From Luteipulveratus flavus (GTDB taxonomy: Bacteria > Actinomycetota > Actinomycetes > Actinomycetales > Dermatophilaceae), in the NCBI RefSeq assembly GCF_029439465.1, contig NZ_JAROAV010000028.1, forward strand, positions 310,001 to 374,000: 64,000 bases of DNA, written 5' to 3'. A program made the translations under genes and the position numbers. Shown in pieces: positions 43,915-52,676 of this stretch. Each line of letters opens with the position of its first letter. Positions within the stretch are counted from its first letter, which is position 1. The notes beneath the pieces were generated by a model. That model searched no databases. It was not told where the DNA came from and saw only the letters and a list, made by a program, of their open reading frames with translations.

Positions 43915-45117
43915 TCAGAAGAACACCGAGCGGCGCTGCAGCAGCAAGGTGTACAGCGTCTGCTGGATGGTCTCGCGCACCTGGTCGGTGAGGTCGAAGA
44001 CGAGCATCGGGTCCTCGGCCGCCTCCGGTCCGAAGGTCGCGGTGTCGATGGGAGCGCCGAACTCGATGATCCACTTCGACGGCAGCGGGACCATGCCGAG
44101 CGGCCCCAGCCACGGGAAGGTCGCCGTGACCGGGAAGTAGGGGAACCCCAGGACCCGGGCGAGGCTCTTGAGGTTGCCGAGCATCGGGTAGATCTCCTCC
44201 GCCCCGACGATCGAGCACGGGACGATTGGCGCACCGGTCCGCAGCGCCGCCGAGACGAACCCGCCCCGGCCGAACCGCTGCAGCCGGTAGCGGTCGCTGA
44301 ACGGCTTGCCCACGCCCTTGAACCCCTCGGGGAACACCGCGGCGAGGTGACCGTTGGACAGCAGCCGCTCGGCGTCGGGGTTGGCCGCCAGCGTCGTCCC
44401 CGCCCGGCGGGCCAGCTCGCCGACGACCGGCGACTGGAAGACCAGGTCGGCCCCGAGCATCCGGACGTGCCGGTGCGCCGGGTGCTGGTCGTGCAGCGCC
44501 ACCTGCAGCATCAGCCCGTCGATCGGCACCGTGCCCGAGTGGTTGGCCACGACCAGGGCGGACCCGTCCGCCGGGACGTTCTCGATGCCGCGGACCTCGA
44601 CGCGGAACCACCGCTGGTAGAGCGGACGCAGCAGCGGCAGCCAGACCTCCTCGGTGAAGTCGGGGTCGAAGCCGAACTCGTCGATGTCGTACTCGCCGGT
44701 GATGCGACGGCGCAGGAAGCCGAGGGTCTGCGCGACCCGCCGCTCGAGGTCGTCTCCCTCCAGGCCGGCGGCCGCGCCGGCACTGCGCAGCGCGCCGACC
44801 AGCATCGCGACCGTCCGCTCGAGGCCGGGGACCGGGACGCCCGCAACCGCCGCGGCGGCCGACGACTGCTGGGGCAACGCGCCGTCCGCGAGCGCCGTGT
44901 CGGCGATGTCGGGAACGACGTGCAACGGCCGGTCCTCGCTCGGTGGCGTGCGGCCGGTGTAGACAGGATGCTCCGACCGGTCCGCCGCCTTGGACCGGAT
45001 GTCCTTGCGAGGCGGGCGTTTACGAGCCTTGGCCGCTGCGGCGATCTCGGCCGGGCGCGCCGGCTTCGAGGCCGCGTCGCCCTTGCCGCTGCGCTGGTCA
45101 CCGTCCCTGGGTGTCAT
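43915..45117 (-). CDS. Lysophospholipid acyltransferase family protein
   Basis: A 400-residue PlsC-type protein. The N-terminal 120 residues are hydrophilic and basic, with no clear domain. The acyltransferase domain has the HxxxxD box in VVANHSGTVPIDGLM (about residue 192), the substrate-binding VFPEGFKGVGK near 260, and IVPCSIVGAEE. It would acylate lysophosphatidic acid or a related membrane lipid. This matches the Rv0502 position in M. tuberculosis. The ATG overlaps the stop of the epimerase gene. Confidence 0.88.
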   Translation of the reverse strand: MTPRDGDQRSGKGDAASKPARPAEIAAAAKARKRPPRKDIRSKAADRSEHPVYTGRTPPSEDRPLHVVPDIADTALADGALPQQSSAAAAVAGVPVPGLERTVAMLVGALRSAGAAAGLEGDDLERRVAQTLGFLRRRITGEYDIDEFGFDPDFTEEVWLPLLRPLYQRWFRVEVRGIENVPADGSALVVANHSGTVPIDGLMLQVALHDQHPAHRHVRMLGADLVFQSPVVGELARRAGTTLAANPDAERLLSNGHLAAVFPEGFKGVGKPFSDRYRLQRFGRGGFVSAALRTGAPIVPCSIVGAEEIYPMLGNLKSLARVLGFPYFPVTATFPWLGPLGMVPLPSKWIIEFGAPIDTATFGPEAAEDPMLVFDLTDQVRETIQQTLYTLLLQRRSVFF

Positions 45118-46118
45118 GCTCCCCCTCCGATCGGACCCGCCACCGTGGCGCGGGGTGGGTGCTGCGGCGTGCGGTGCGGGTCGGCGAAGACGTCCAGGAT
45201 CGCCTCACGCGTGGTGAAGGCCGGCTCGAACCCGAGCAGCTCCCGCATGCGGGTGGTGTCCATGCCACGTCCGTAGCACAGCCAGCTCATCTGGTCGGCG
45301 TCGAACGTCCCGATCCGTCCCTGGGCGCTCACGAACGCCACCAGGCTCGCGGTGTAGGGCAGCACGTGGACGATCGGCCGGCGCAGCAGGCATGCGGCCT
45401 GCTTGACCGTCACGAAACCACCGCCGGCGATGTTGACGATGCCGCTGGCCTCGCTCGTCGCGCCGCTGACGCAAGCCCGCACCGCATCGTCCAGGTGCAG
45501 CACCTGGACGCGGCCGTCGTAGCCGAACGGGACCGGGACCACGCGCATGCTGAAGTAGTCGGTCAGCGGGGTCCGCAGGCCGCGGCCGACGACGTTCGCC
45601 ATCCGCAGCATGGTGACCGCGACGTCGGGCCGGCGCCGGGCGAAGCCACGCACGTACGTCTCGACCTCGACGGAGTCCTTGGCGAACCCGACGGTCGGGG
45701 CCTTGCGGGCCGGCATGTCCTCGGTGAACATCGCCGGGTCGCGGGGCGAGGAGCCGTACACCGAGCTGGAGGACTTCACGACCAGCCGCTGCAGCGTGTC
45801 CGCCTTCTGGCAGGCGGCGAGCAGCTGCATCGTCCCGATGACGTTGATCTCCTTCTGGGACGTGCGCCCGCCGGCCTGCCGGGGCGTGGTGATCACGCCC
45901 AGGTGGACGACGGTGTCGACCTGCTCCTGCCGGATGATCTTGCCGATGATCGGGTTGCGGATGTCCGCCCGCACGAACTGCGCCTGCCCCAGCGAGTGGC
46001 TGGGCGGCACGGCGTCGACGGCGATGACCCGGTCGACCGCGCCGCTGAGGCTGAGGTCGCGCGCCGTCCGGCCGCCGACGAGTCGGGAGACACCGGTCAC
46101 CAGGACAACTCTCGCCAC
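45114..46118 (-). CDS. NAD-dependent epimerase/dehydratase-family protein
   Basis: A 334-residue extended-SDR protein. The cofactor motif VLVTGVSRLVGG is at the start, DIRNPI and HLGVITTPRQ follow, and VVKSSSSVYGSSP holds the catalytic Ser. The usual YxxxK is replaced by VGFAK: Lys is kept but the Tyr position is Val, so the normal redox chemistry is doubtful. Its place beside the acyltransferase and the small ribosomal gene is that of Rv0501 (galE2) in M. tuberculosis. It may be a lipid-binding or regulatory homologue. The GTG start is at 46118. Confidence 0.85.
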   Translation of the reverse strand: MARVVLVTGVSRLVGGRTARDLSLSGAVDRVIAVDAVPPSHSLGQAQFVRADIRNPIIGKIIRQEQVDTVVHLGVITTPRQAGGRTSQKEINVIGTMQLLAACQKADTLQRLVVKSSSSVYGSSPRDPAMFTEDMPARKAPTVGFAKDSVEVETYVRGFARRRPDVAVTMLRMANVVGRGLRTPLTDYFSMRVVPVPFGYDGRVQVLHLDDAVRACVSGATSEASGIVNIAGGGFVTVKQAACLLRRPIVHVLPYTASLVAFVSAQGRIGTFDADQMSWLCYGRGMDTTRMRELLGFEPAFTTREAILDVFADPHRTPQHPPRATVAGPIGGGA

Positions 46119-46245
46119 TGCTCACACCTTCCGTGTCGCTCGTCCGCGCGACCGATCCTATGCGGATCGCGCGACCTGTCTGCGGTTCGTCCACGACCGG
46201 AACAGAGGACCCGCGGTGAGGTGCGCCACGGTGTCCGGGGACGAC

Positions 46246-46286
46246 GAAGGCCCCCGGGCCGTTCGTACGGCACGCCAGGGGCCTTC
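46246..46286 (-). terminator. Stem-loop after the small ribosomal protein gene
   Basis: GAAGGCCCC at 46246-46254 pairs with GGGGCCTTC at 46278-46286 around a 23-base loop. It lies 41 bases after the stop of the minus-strand 32-residue gene and before the epimerase gene, so it probably ends or attenuates that transcript. Confidence 0.55.
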
Positions 46287-46326
46287 CGTGACGCGGGGCG
46301 GCTCGGATCGGCCGGCCCGCGGCGCG

Positions 46327-46425
46327 TCACTTCTTGTTACGACGCTGGTGACGCGTCTTGCGCAGCAGCTTGCGGTGCTTCTTCTTGGCCATGCGCTTGC
46401 GACGCTTCTTGATGACGGAACCCAT
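46327..46425 (-). CDS. 32-residue AURKAIP1/COX24-domain ribosomal protein (bS22-like)
   Basis: A very small basic protein, [19 protein letters not shown] followed by [13 protein letters not shown], with 18 Lys or Arg in 32 residues. It matches the actinobacterial AURKAIP1/COX24-domain protein, known as bS22 in the mycobacterial 30S subunit (Rv0500B position). It binds rRNA near the decoding region. The start ATG 46425 is followed by a TGA at 46327-46329. Expected expression is high, and a separate stem-loop lies downstream. Confidence 0.9.
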   Translation of the reverse strand: MGSVIKKRRKRMAKKKHRKLLRKTRHQRRNKK

Positions 46426-46557
46426 GCGTCAACGTCCTTCGATGCTCGATTGAGTGGTCCTTACGTGCGATGGCGTCGCGCCAGGCACGCACAGCCAATC
46501 TCGCCAAGACTACCGTCCGGCACCGGCGGCACCCAAACCGAGCAGCGCGGCGGCACC

Positions 46558-46758
46558 TCAGGCCGTCTCGATGTAGGAGGTCTCCAGGTAGTCGTGGACC
46601 GCCTTCTCGGGCACCCGGAAGGATCGTCCGACCCGCACCGCGGGCAGGTCGCCGTGGTGGACGAGGCGGTACACCGTCATCTTCGAGACGCGCATCAGCG
46701 CCGCGACCTCGGCCACCGTCATGAACTGCACCTCACCGGTCCGACGCTCGTCTGCCAT
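46558..46758 (-). CDS. Small helix-turn-helix (MerR/BldC-like excisionase-family) protein
   Basis: A 66-residue DNA-binding protein: FMTVAEVAALMRVSKMTVYRLVHHGDLPAVRVGRSFRVPEKAV is a MerR-like winged helix-turn-helix followed by a short helix. It is usually annotated as an excisionase-family protein but in Actinobacteria is a conserved chromosomal gene between proC and the 32-residue ribosomal gene (Rv0500A), not phage-derived. It is related in size and fold to BldC. The start is ATG 46758. The 186 bases upstream hold a GTGTGCACAC palindrome (46833-46842) but no gene. Confidence 0.9.
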   Translation of the reverse strand: MADERRTGEVQFMTVAEVAALMRVSKMTVYRLVHHGDLPAVRVGRSFRVPEKAVHDYLETSYIETA

Positions 46759-46944
46759 GGGTTGCCCCGACCTCTCCGGTGAGCTGATGCGCGGTGCGGC
46801 GTGACACGTGGGACCCGCGGGATGACCGGGACGTGTGCACACCTGAGGTAATGCACGATAGAGCGGATCGTTCCGGTAGGAAAGGCCTGGCCGGCGGCTC
46901 GTCCAGTCGACACGCCGTGCAGCGGCGAATCGGATCGGGTCCGT

Positions 46945-48165
46945 TCAGTCCAGCCAGATGTCGAGCCCGTGGGCCGGGAAGACCGCCTCACGGGTCGCCA
47001 TGACCGCCTGGTCGACCCGGCTGTCGGGGTCGAAACCCGTCTCCCAGGAACGGAACCAGACGACTCCGTCCTCGGCGACGCCGTCGCCCATCCGCGGCGG
47101 CCCGGGACGTCCGAGCAGCCGGGTGACGTGGTCCCGCCAAGCGGCCGGAACCGGGGTGGCGAGGTCGATCGGCCGGTGCGCCGCCTCGGCGATCAGGTGG
47201 GTCCAGGCACGGGGGACGACGTCGATGACCTCGTACCCGCCGCCGCCGAGCGCCACCCAGCGACCGTCGGCGACCTCGTGGGCGAGGCGGTGCACCAGCG
47301 CGTACGCGGTGCGCAGCGCGTCCACAGAGACTGCCAGGTGCGCGAGCGGGTCGGAGTAGTGCGCGTCGCAACCCTGCTGGGTGACCAGGACCTGCGGTCG
47401 GAACGCCCGGACGAGCCCGGGCACGACCGCGTGCAGCGCCCGCAGCCAGCCCACGTCGCCGGTGCCGGGCGGCAGGGCGACGTTGGCGGCGTACCCGCGA
47501 GCGTCGCCACCGCCGCAGTCCCCCGGGAACCCGGTGCCGGGAAAGAGCACCCGCCCGCTCTCGTGCAGCGAGATCGTGAGTACCCGAGGATCGTCGTAGA
47601 AGACCCGCTCCACGCCGTCGCCGTGGTGGACGTCGGTGTCGACGTACGCGACGCGCTCGGCGCCGTGGTCGAGCAACCACTGGATGCCCAGCGCCGCGTC
47701 GTTGTAGATGCAGAAGCCGGACGCGGAGCCGGGCATCGCGTGGTGCAGGCCGCCCGCGAAGTTCACGCCGTGGTCGGCCTCGCCCTCCCAGACCGCCCGG
47801 CACACCTCGACGGTGCCGGCGGCGATGAGCGCGGACGCGTCGTGCATCCCGCGGAAGGCGGGGTCGTCGTCGGTCCCGAGTCCGTACGCGGCGTCGGCCG
47901 CCGCCGGGTCGGCCGAGGCGCGGCGTACCGCGTCGACGTAGTCACGGCCGTGGACCGTCTCCAGGAACGCGTCGCCCTCGGGCGGCAGCGTCGGCGCGAC
48001 GACCTGCACGCCGGGGGCGTCCAGCACGCCGAGCTCCTTCGCCAGGCGTGCCGTGAGGTCCAGCCGCAACGGGTTCATCGGGTGCTCGCGCCCGAAGTCG
48101 TACCCCGTCAGACGCGGGTCCCAGGCGACCCGCGTCCGGACCGGTCCGGAGGCGGTCCCGGTCAG
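46945..48165 (-). CDS. acuC: Acetoin utilization protein AcuC (class I/II-like deacetylase)
   Basis: A 406-residue arginase/deacetylase-fold enzyme that removes acetyl groups from proteins such as acetyl-CoA synthetase. Catalytic and zinc residues are visible in LHHAMPG, YVDTDVHHGDGVE, and CDAHYSDPLAHL. No ATG or GTG is in frame before the conserved N-terminus (RTRVAWDPRLTGYDFG). The CTG at 48165, which overlaps the upstream GNAT stop as CTGA in the same way other genes here use ATGA or GTGA, is the best start. Coupling to an acetyltransferase gene fits acetylation control. Confidence 0.88.
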   Translation of the reverse strand: MTGTASGPVRTRVAWDPRLTGYDFGREHPMNPLRLDLTARLAKELGVLDAPGVQVVAPTLPPEGDAFLETVHGRDYVDAVRRASADPAAADAAYGLGTDDDPAFRGMHDASALIAAGTVEVCRAVWEGEADHGVNFAGGLHHAMPGSASGFCIYNDAALGIQWLLDHGAERVAYVDTDVHHGDGVERVFYDDPRVLTISLHESGRVLFPGTGFPGDCGGGDARGYAANVALPPGTGDVGWLRALHAVVPGLVRAFRPQVLVTQQGCDAHYSDPLAHLAVSVDALRTAYALVHRLAHEVADGRWVALGGGGYEVIDVVPRAWTHLIAEAAHRPIDLATPVPAAWRDHVTRLLGRPGPPRMGDGVAEDGVVWFRSWETGFDPDSRVDQAVMATREAVFPAHGLDIWLD

Positions 48166-48707
48166 GACAGCACCGAGCTGGGGACGGCCCCCGGGTCGCT
48201 GCCCAGGGGGAAGACCATGGCCATCTCGAGGTTGTCGTCGTCCTCGTCGTCGGAGGCGTCCTGCTCGCGCATCGGGCGGCGCGAGTCGGTCGGGCGGAAA
48301 CCGAAGCTGCTCGCGAACGCGACCGCCCGGCCGTTGTCGGTGCCCACCCAGTACAGGACGTACTTCTGCTCGTCCTGGCGGGCGTTCTCGACGCCGGCCT
48401 CGACCAGCTTCCAGGCGACGCCCTGCCCGCGCAGCTGCGGACTGACCCACAGCCCGAACAGCTGGACGACCCTCTCCTGCTCGTCGACCGAGCCGACCGA
48501 GACGACACCGACGGGAGCACCGTCCTGCTCGGCCACGAGACGTCGCGAGCGGGTGACCCGCTTGCGCCAGAGGTCCTCGTCGAAGCCCTGCTCCTGATCG
48601 GCCGAGGCCGCGAAGGCGTCCGGGGACTCCTTCAGCGCCTCGAGCCGGATGTCGCGGTATACCTGCCAGTCCCCATCCCCGAGGGCACGCACCGTGATCG
48701 CTGTCAT
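48162..48707 (-). CDS. GNAT-family N-acetyltransferase
   Basis: A 181-residue acetyltransferase. The acetyl-CoA binding motif is LWVSPQLRGQGVAWKLVEA (motif A, with RGQGVA), and WVGTDNGRAVAFASSFGF is motif B. The C-terminal 35 residues are an acidic extension (DASDDEDDDNLEM). The substrate is unknown. It is directly coupled to acuC, a deacetylase gene, suggesting an acetylation/deacetylation pair. Confidence 0.9.
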   Translation of the reverse strand: MTAITVRALGDGDWQVYRDIRLEALKESPDAFAASADQEQGFDEDLWRKRVTRSRRLVAEQDGAPVGVVSVGSVDEQERVVQLFGLWVSPQLRGQGVAWKLVEAGVENARQDEQKYVLYWVGTDNGRAVAFASSFGFRPTDSRRPMREQDASDDEDDDNLEMAMVFPLGSDPGAVPSSVLS

Positions 48708-48805
48708 GGGATCACTCTCGCACGCGGCCGACCGCGTCCGGCCGCCAGCCTCGGGACTTCCTCGGCCGATCCCACGGGTCGGGCAGGTCCCGCCGCCGAG
48801 CCTGC

Positions 48806-49648
48806 TCAGCCCGCGCCGGACGCCAGCTCGGCCGAGCGTCGTGCGGCGGCCTCCATCGCGGTGAGGAAGGCAGCCCGCACCTTGTTGTCGTCGAGCTCGC
48901 GCAGCGCCGACATGGTCGTACCGCCCGGGCTCGAGACGCGCTCGCGCAGCACCGTCGGGTGCTCACCCGTCTCCTTGAGCATGGTCGCCGCGCCGTAGAG
49001 CGTCTGCACGACCAGCTCGGTCGAGGTCCCGCGCGGCAGGCCGAGCAGCACGCCGGCCTCGATCATCGCCTCGACGACGTAGAAGATGTACGCCGGACCG
49101 CTGCCGCTGATCGCGGTGACCGCGTCCTGGTGCTCCTCGGGGATCGACAGCACCTTGCCGCAGGAGCGCATGAGGTCCTGGGCGACCCACAGGTGGTGGG
49201 CGTCGCAGTGCGCCCCCGGGCTGACGGCCGCCATGCCCTCGTCGACCAGCGCCGGGGTGTTCGGCATGACGCGGGCGACCGGCGTGCCCTCCGGCAGACG
49301 GCCCTCCAGGAAGGCCGTCGTGATGCCCGCGGCGATCGAGACGACCAGGGTGCCGGGTGCGAGGTGGTCGCGGATCGTGTCGAGGACCTTGCTCATGTCC
49401 TGCGGCTTGACCGCGAGGACCACGGTGTCGACGCCGGCGGCGGCGTCCGCGGCCGAGGCGACGCCGACGCCGTACCGCTCCTTGATGACGGCCAGCCGCT
49501 CCGGGCTGCGATCGCTGACGAGGAGGTCGCCGGCCTGCCGGCCCGCACGCAGCAGGCCCGACACCAACGTCTCGCCCATCACGCCCGCGCCGATGACGGC
49601 GACCTTGCCGATCGGCACCTCGTGCGAGCGCTCTGCGGTCTCAGCCAT
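48806..49648 (-). CDS. proC: Pyrroline-5-carboxylate reductase
   Basis: A 280-residue enzyme for the last step of proline synthesis, NAD(P)H-dependent. The Rossmann motif VAVIGAGVMGETLVSGLLRAG is near the N-terminus, TPVARVMPNTPALVDEGM is the substrate loop, and the C-terminal signature is SPGGTTMSALRELD. It starts three bases after the stop of the proline dehydrogenase gene, an arrangement that puts synthesis and breakdown of proline in one transcript. Confidence 0.95.
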   Translation of the reverse strand: MAETAERSHEVPIGKVAVIGAGVMGETLVSGLLRAGRQAGDLLVSDRSPERLAVIKERYGVGVASAADAAAGVDTVVLAVKPQDMSKVLDTIRDHLAPGTLVVSIAAGITTAFLEGRLPEGTPVARVMPNTPALVDEGMAAVSPGAHCDAHHLWVAQDLMRSCGKVLSIPEEHQDAVTAISGSGPAYIFYVVEAMIEAGVLLGLPRGTSTELVVQTLYGAATMLKETGEHPTVLRERVSSPGGTTMSALRELDDNKVRAAFLTAMEAAARRSAELASGAG

Positions 49649-49651
49649 GGG

Positions 49652-50605
49652 TCATCCCTTCGTCGCGACGGCTCTCAGGAAGAACATCGTGTTGGCCGGA
49701 CGCTCGGCCATCCGGCGCATGAGGTAGCCGTACCACTCGTCGCCGTACGGCACGTAGACGCGCATCCGGTGGCCGTCCGCGGCGAGCCGCTGCTGCTCGT
49801 TCGGGCGGATGCCGTAGAGCATCTGGAACTCGTAGGTGGAGGCCTCACGCAGCTCCTTGGCCGCGAGCGCCGCGGCGATGTCGATCAGCTGCGGGTCGTG
49901 CGTCGCCAGCATCGGGTAGCCCTCACCCTCCAGCAGGACCTTCGCGCAGCGCACGTAGGACGAGGACACCTCCAGCGCGTCCTGGAACGCGACCGACTCC
50001 GGCTCCTTGTACGCGCCCTTGCACAGCCGCACCCGGCTGCCCTCGGTCGCGAGGTCGCGGCAGTCGGCCTCGGTGCGTCGCAGGTACGCCTGCAGGACCG
50101 CCCCGACCCACGGGAAGTCCTGGCGCAGGTCGTGCAGCACCGAGAGCGTGGAGTCGGTGGTGGTGTGGTCCTCCATGTCGAGCGTGACCGTGGTGCCGGC
50201 GTTGCGGGCCGCCTGGCAGATCTCGCGGGCGTGCTCCAGCGCGATCTTCTCGCCGTCGCCGGGGAGCGCCTGGCCGATGGCGCTCAGCTTGACGCTCACC
50301 TCGGCGCGGCCGCCGGTCGCGAGGCCCTCGAGCGTGAGGGCACCGAGCAGCTGCAGGTAGGCGTCCGTGGTCGCGCGGGCCTGCTCGAGATCGAGGGTGT
50401 CCTCGCCGAGGAAGTCGATCGTGACCAGGCGACCGGAGTCGCACAGCTGGGTCGAGGCGCGGACGGCGTCCGCCGTGGTCTCGCCGGCGACGAACCGCCG
50501 TACGACGTCGCGGCTCACCGGAGCCTTCTCGATCACGCCTCGCACCCGGCCGCTGCGGCTCAGGCCGAGAAGTCCTTGGCGCAGCGCGGCACTCGGATCG
50601 AACAT
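49652..50605 (-). CDS. Proline dehydrogenase
   Basis: A 317-residue monofunctional PRODH, an FAD barrel enzyme that oxidises proline to pyrroline-5-carboxylate. Signatures are VTLDMEDHTTTD, RVRLCKGAYKEP (substrate and FAD), FQMLYGIR and VYVPYGDEWYGYLMRRMAERP. AAGGAG upstream supports ATG 50605. The product is the substrate of ProC next door, so the pair could form a proline/P5C redox cycle. Confidence 0.94.
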   Translation of the reverse strand: MFDPSAALRQGLLGLSRSGRVRGVIEKAPVSRDVVRRFVAGETTADAVRASTQLCDSGRLVTIDFLGEDTLDLEQARATTDAYLQLLGALTLEGLATGGRAEVSVKLSAIGQALPGDGEKIALEHAREICQAARNAGTTVTLDMEDHTTTDSTLSVLHDLRQDFPWVGAVLQAYLRRTEADCRDLATEGSRVRLCKGAYKEPESVAFQDALEVSSSYVRCAKVLLEGEGYPMLATHDPQLIDIAAALAAKELREASTYEFQMLYGIRPNEQQRLAADGHRMRVYVPYGDEWYGYLMRRMAERPANTMFFLRAVATKG

Positions 50606-50833
50606 CGGGGCTCCTTCGCACGAGCGTGGCAGGCGACGACGGTGCTGACCGCGCCGCTGCAGTGAGTCGGCCACAGGCTAACCGCCGCCGATGTGGCACC
50701 CGTCACCGGAGCGGTGCCGCGACCGGCCGGGCAGGTCGCGACGGCGCCGGACCCGTCGGAACCGCCTCCAGCCGGGTCCCGTCTCCTCCCCGGACCCGGG
50801 ACCGCCGGGCCGACCAACCAGGGGAGGAACACG

Positions 50834-51724
50834 ATGAGAGCTCGACTGATCGCCGCAGTGGTCGCCACCGGCGCCGTCAGCGCGGCCGCCGTACCGCTCG
50901 TCGCCGGCGCCGCGGACGCCGCGCCCGCGGGTGCCCGCCAGATCACCGTCGTCCAGCACAACACCGACAAGCACCGCGACTCGATGAACCGCGCGATCCG
51001 CAAGGCCACCGACGCCCACGCCGACGCGATCACGCTGCAGGAGATCTGCGAGGACTGGGTACCCGCCCTGCGCCAGGCGCACCCGAGCTGGACGATCGCC
51101 ACCCGCGCGACCAAGCCGATCGCCCCCGACCAGACGACGGCGCCGTGTGCGAAGGGTTCGGACGTCCTCGCCGTCGCCATCTGGACGGGCGGGAAGGACG
51201 GACGCCGCCAGGCCTTCGACCTCGAGCCCGACGGCGGCTTCACGAACGAGAAGGGCAAGTGGGTGCCGCCCCGCACGCCTGCCCTGGTGTGCGTCTCCTT
51301 CGGCTCCAAGCCGGTCAAGCACGTCTGCTCGACGCATCTCGTCGCGTTCGAGAACCCGCAGAAGCCGGTCCGCGCCATCCAGACCCGGCAGGTCGCCGAC
51401 ATCACGGCGAAGTGGCGCAAGAAGGGCCACTCGGTCGTCGTCGGCGGTGACTTCAACTCCAAGCCGATGATGGGCGAGATGGACTCGATGTACGCCTACG
51501 GTCCGGGCGCCCACGGGGCGTTCACCGAGAGCGATCAGCTCGACGGGAAGACCACCGCGCAGGCGGGCCGCTCCACGAGCAAGACCCGCGGCAAGATCGA
51601 CTACCTGTTCTTCTCGCGCAACCGCACCCCGCTGCAGAACAGCGGGACCCTGAACATCGTGCGCAAGAAGGTCGCCTCCGGTCACGACATCCTCGTCGCG
51701 CGGACCACCGTCTCCAAGGGCTAG
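50834..51724 (+). CDS. Secreted endonuclease/exonuclease/phosphatase-fold protein
   Basis: A 296-residue exported protein with a Sec signal (residues 1-30, cleavage near ADA-AP). The EEP fold is shown by VVQHNTDK, ITLQEICEDW (metal Glu), STHLVAF, VVVGGDFNSKP and GKIDYLFFSRN, with the final catalytic His in ASGHDILVA. It could be a secreted DNase or a phospholipase/sphingomyelinase-like phosphodiesterase; the motifs do not decide. GGGGAGGA precedes ATG 50834. About 230 bases upstream of it have no gene and hold its promoter. A clear terminator follows. Confidence 0.88.
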   Translation: MRARLIAAVVATGAVSAAAVPLVAGAADAAPAGARQITVVQHNTDKHRDSMNRAIRKATDAHADAITLQEICEDWVPALRQAHPSWTIATRATKPIAPDQTTAPCAKGSDVLAVAIWTGGKDGRRQAFDLEPDGGFTNEKGKWVPPRTPALVCVSFGSKPVKHVCSTHLVAFENPQKPVRAIQTRQVADITAKWRKKGHSVVVGGDFNSKPMMGEMDSMYAYGPGAHGAFTESDQLDGKTTAQAGRSTSKTRGKIDYLFFSRNRTPLQNSGTLNIVRKKVASGHDILVARTTVSKG

Positions 51725-51758
51725 GCCGGCTCTCGCCGACAGGCCCACGTCGCGCTCG

Positions 51759-51793
51759 GAGGCCCACCGTTTCTTCCCGGAACGGTGGGCCTC
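51759..51793 (+). terminator. Terminator after the EEP-fold gene
   Basis: GAGGCCCACCGTT (51759-51771) and AACGGTGGGCCTC (51781-51793) are perfect 13-base arms around a 9-base loop. It lies 34 bases after the stop and between convergent genes, so it can serve both. Confidence 0.75.
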
Positions 51794-51830
51794 TCAGCGG
51801 TCGATGGGCCTCTCGGCGGATGGTCGCCCG

Positions 51831-52676
51831 TCAGGCGAGGCGGGTCATCTCGACCCGGGTGAACATGGTCGATCCCGGCGAGCCGGTGAAGATCCCGGAC
51901 AGCGGGACGACGTCCTTGTGGTCCCGACCGACACCGACATCGACGTAGTGGTCGTCCGGCGGTACGCCGTGGGCCGGGTCGACCGGCACCCACGCGCCGT
52001 CCCACCACTGGATCCAGGCGTGGGAGTCGCCGGCGTACGGCCGTCCGATCTCCGGCTCGGGGTCGGGGAACATGTAGCCGGACACGTAGCGCGCCGGGAT
52101 GCCGTACGAGCGCAGCGCCCCGATCGTCAGGTGGGCGAGGTCCTGGCAGCCGCCGGACCCCGCCGCCCAGGCGTCGGCCGCCCGGGCGTGCGCGGTCGTG
52201 CGGCCTCGGACGTACTCCACGCGCGAGCGCAGGAGCTCGACGACAGCATCGACGAAATCGGCTGGTGCTGCTGCGGACTCGCGCATGGCAGCCAGCTCCT
52301 GGGACAGCTCCGGGCCGGTCGAGACGCGCGGGGTGACACCCAGTACCTCCAGCCAGGCGTCGGTGACCTCGGGCGCCACCATCTCCTCCCAGCTCAGGTG
52401 GCTGGTCTCGGCGGGGCGGCGGTCCACCGTGACGGTGCTCGTGGCGTCCACCAGCAGCTCGGGGTGGCGCTCGTGGACCTCGAACGAGGTGACGAGCGTG
52501 CCCCAGTAGTCGGTCCACGACATCGCCCACGGGTTCGGGCTGACATCGACCTTGGTGTGCAGCACGGTCTGGTCGAGGTTGCTCTGCGGCTGCATCCTCG
52601 CCTCGTTGTACGACGCGGTCGCGCCGCCCTTGTAGGTGTAGCCCGTCTGGTGGTGCAGACGCAGGGTCATCGTCAT
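51831..52676 (-). CDS. Transglutaminase-like protease-fold protein
   Basis: A 281-residue protein with the N-terminal bacterial transglutaminase-associated domain (1-130) and the transglutaminase core: catalytic Cys in GSGGCQDLAHL (about residue 179), His in GDSHAWIQWW and Asp in VPVDPAHG. It is the third gene of an operon with alpha-E and circularly permuted ATP-grasp genes. Such clusters are widespread and predicted to make or modify a peptide or amide, but no function has been proved. The ATG overlaps the upstream stop (ATGA). Confidence 0.92.
   Translation of the reverse strand: MTMTLRLHHQTGYTYKGGATASYNEARMQPQSNLDQTVLHTKVDVSPNPWAMSWTDYWGTLVTSFEVHERHPELLVDATSTVTVDRRPAETSHLSWEEMVAPEVTDAWLEVLGVTPRVSTGPELSQELAAMRESAAAPADFVDAVVELLRSRVEYVRGRTTAHARAADAWAAGSGGCQDLAHLTIGALRSYGIPARYVSGYMFPDPEPEIGRPYAGDSHAWIQWWDGAWVPVDPAHGVPPDDHYVDVGVGRDHKDVVPLSGIFTGSPGSTMFTRVEMTRLA

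Noticed and set aside
46558-46758. Excisionase-like gene as a sign of a prophage
   Set aside because: This small HTH gene is a conserved chromosomal neighbour of proC and the small ribosomal gene in Actinobacteria; no other phage genes are near.
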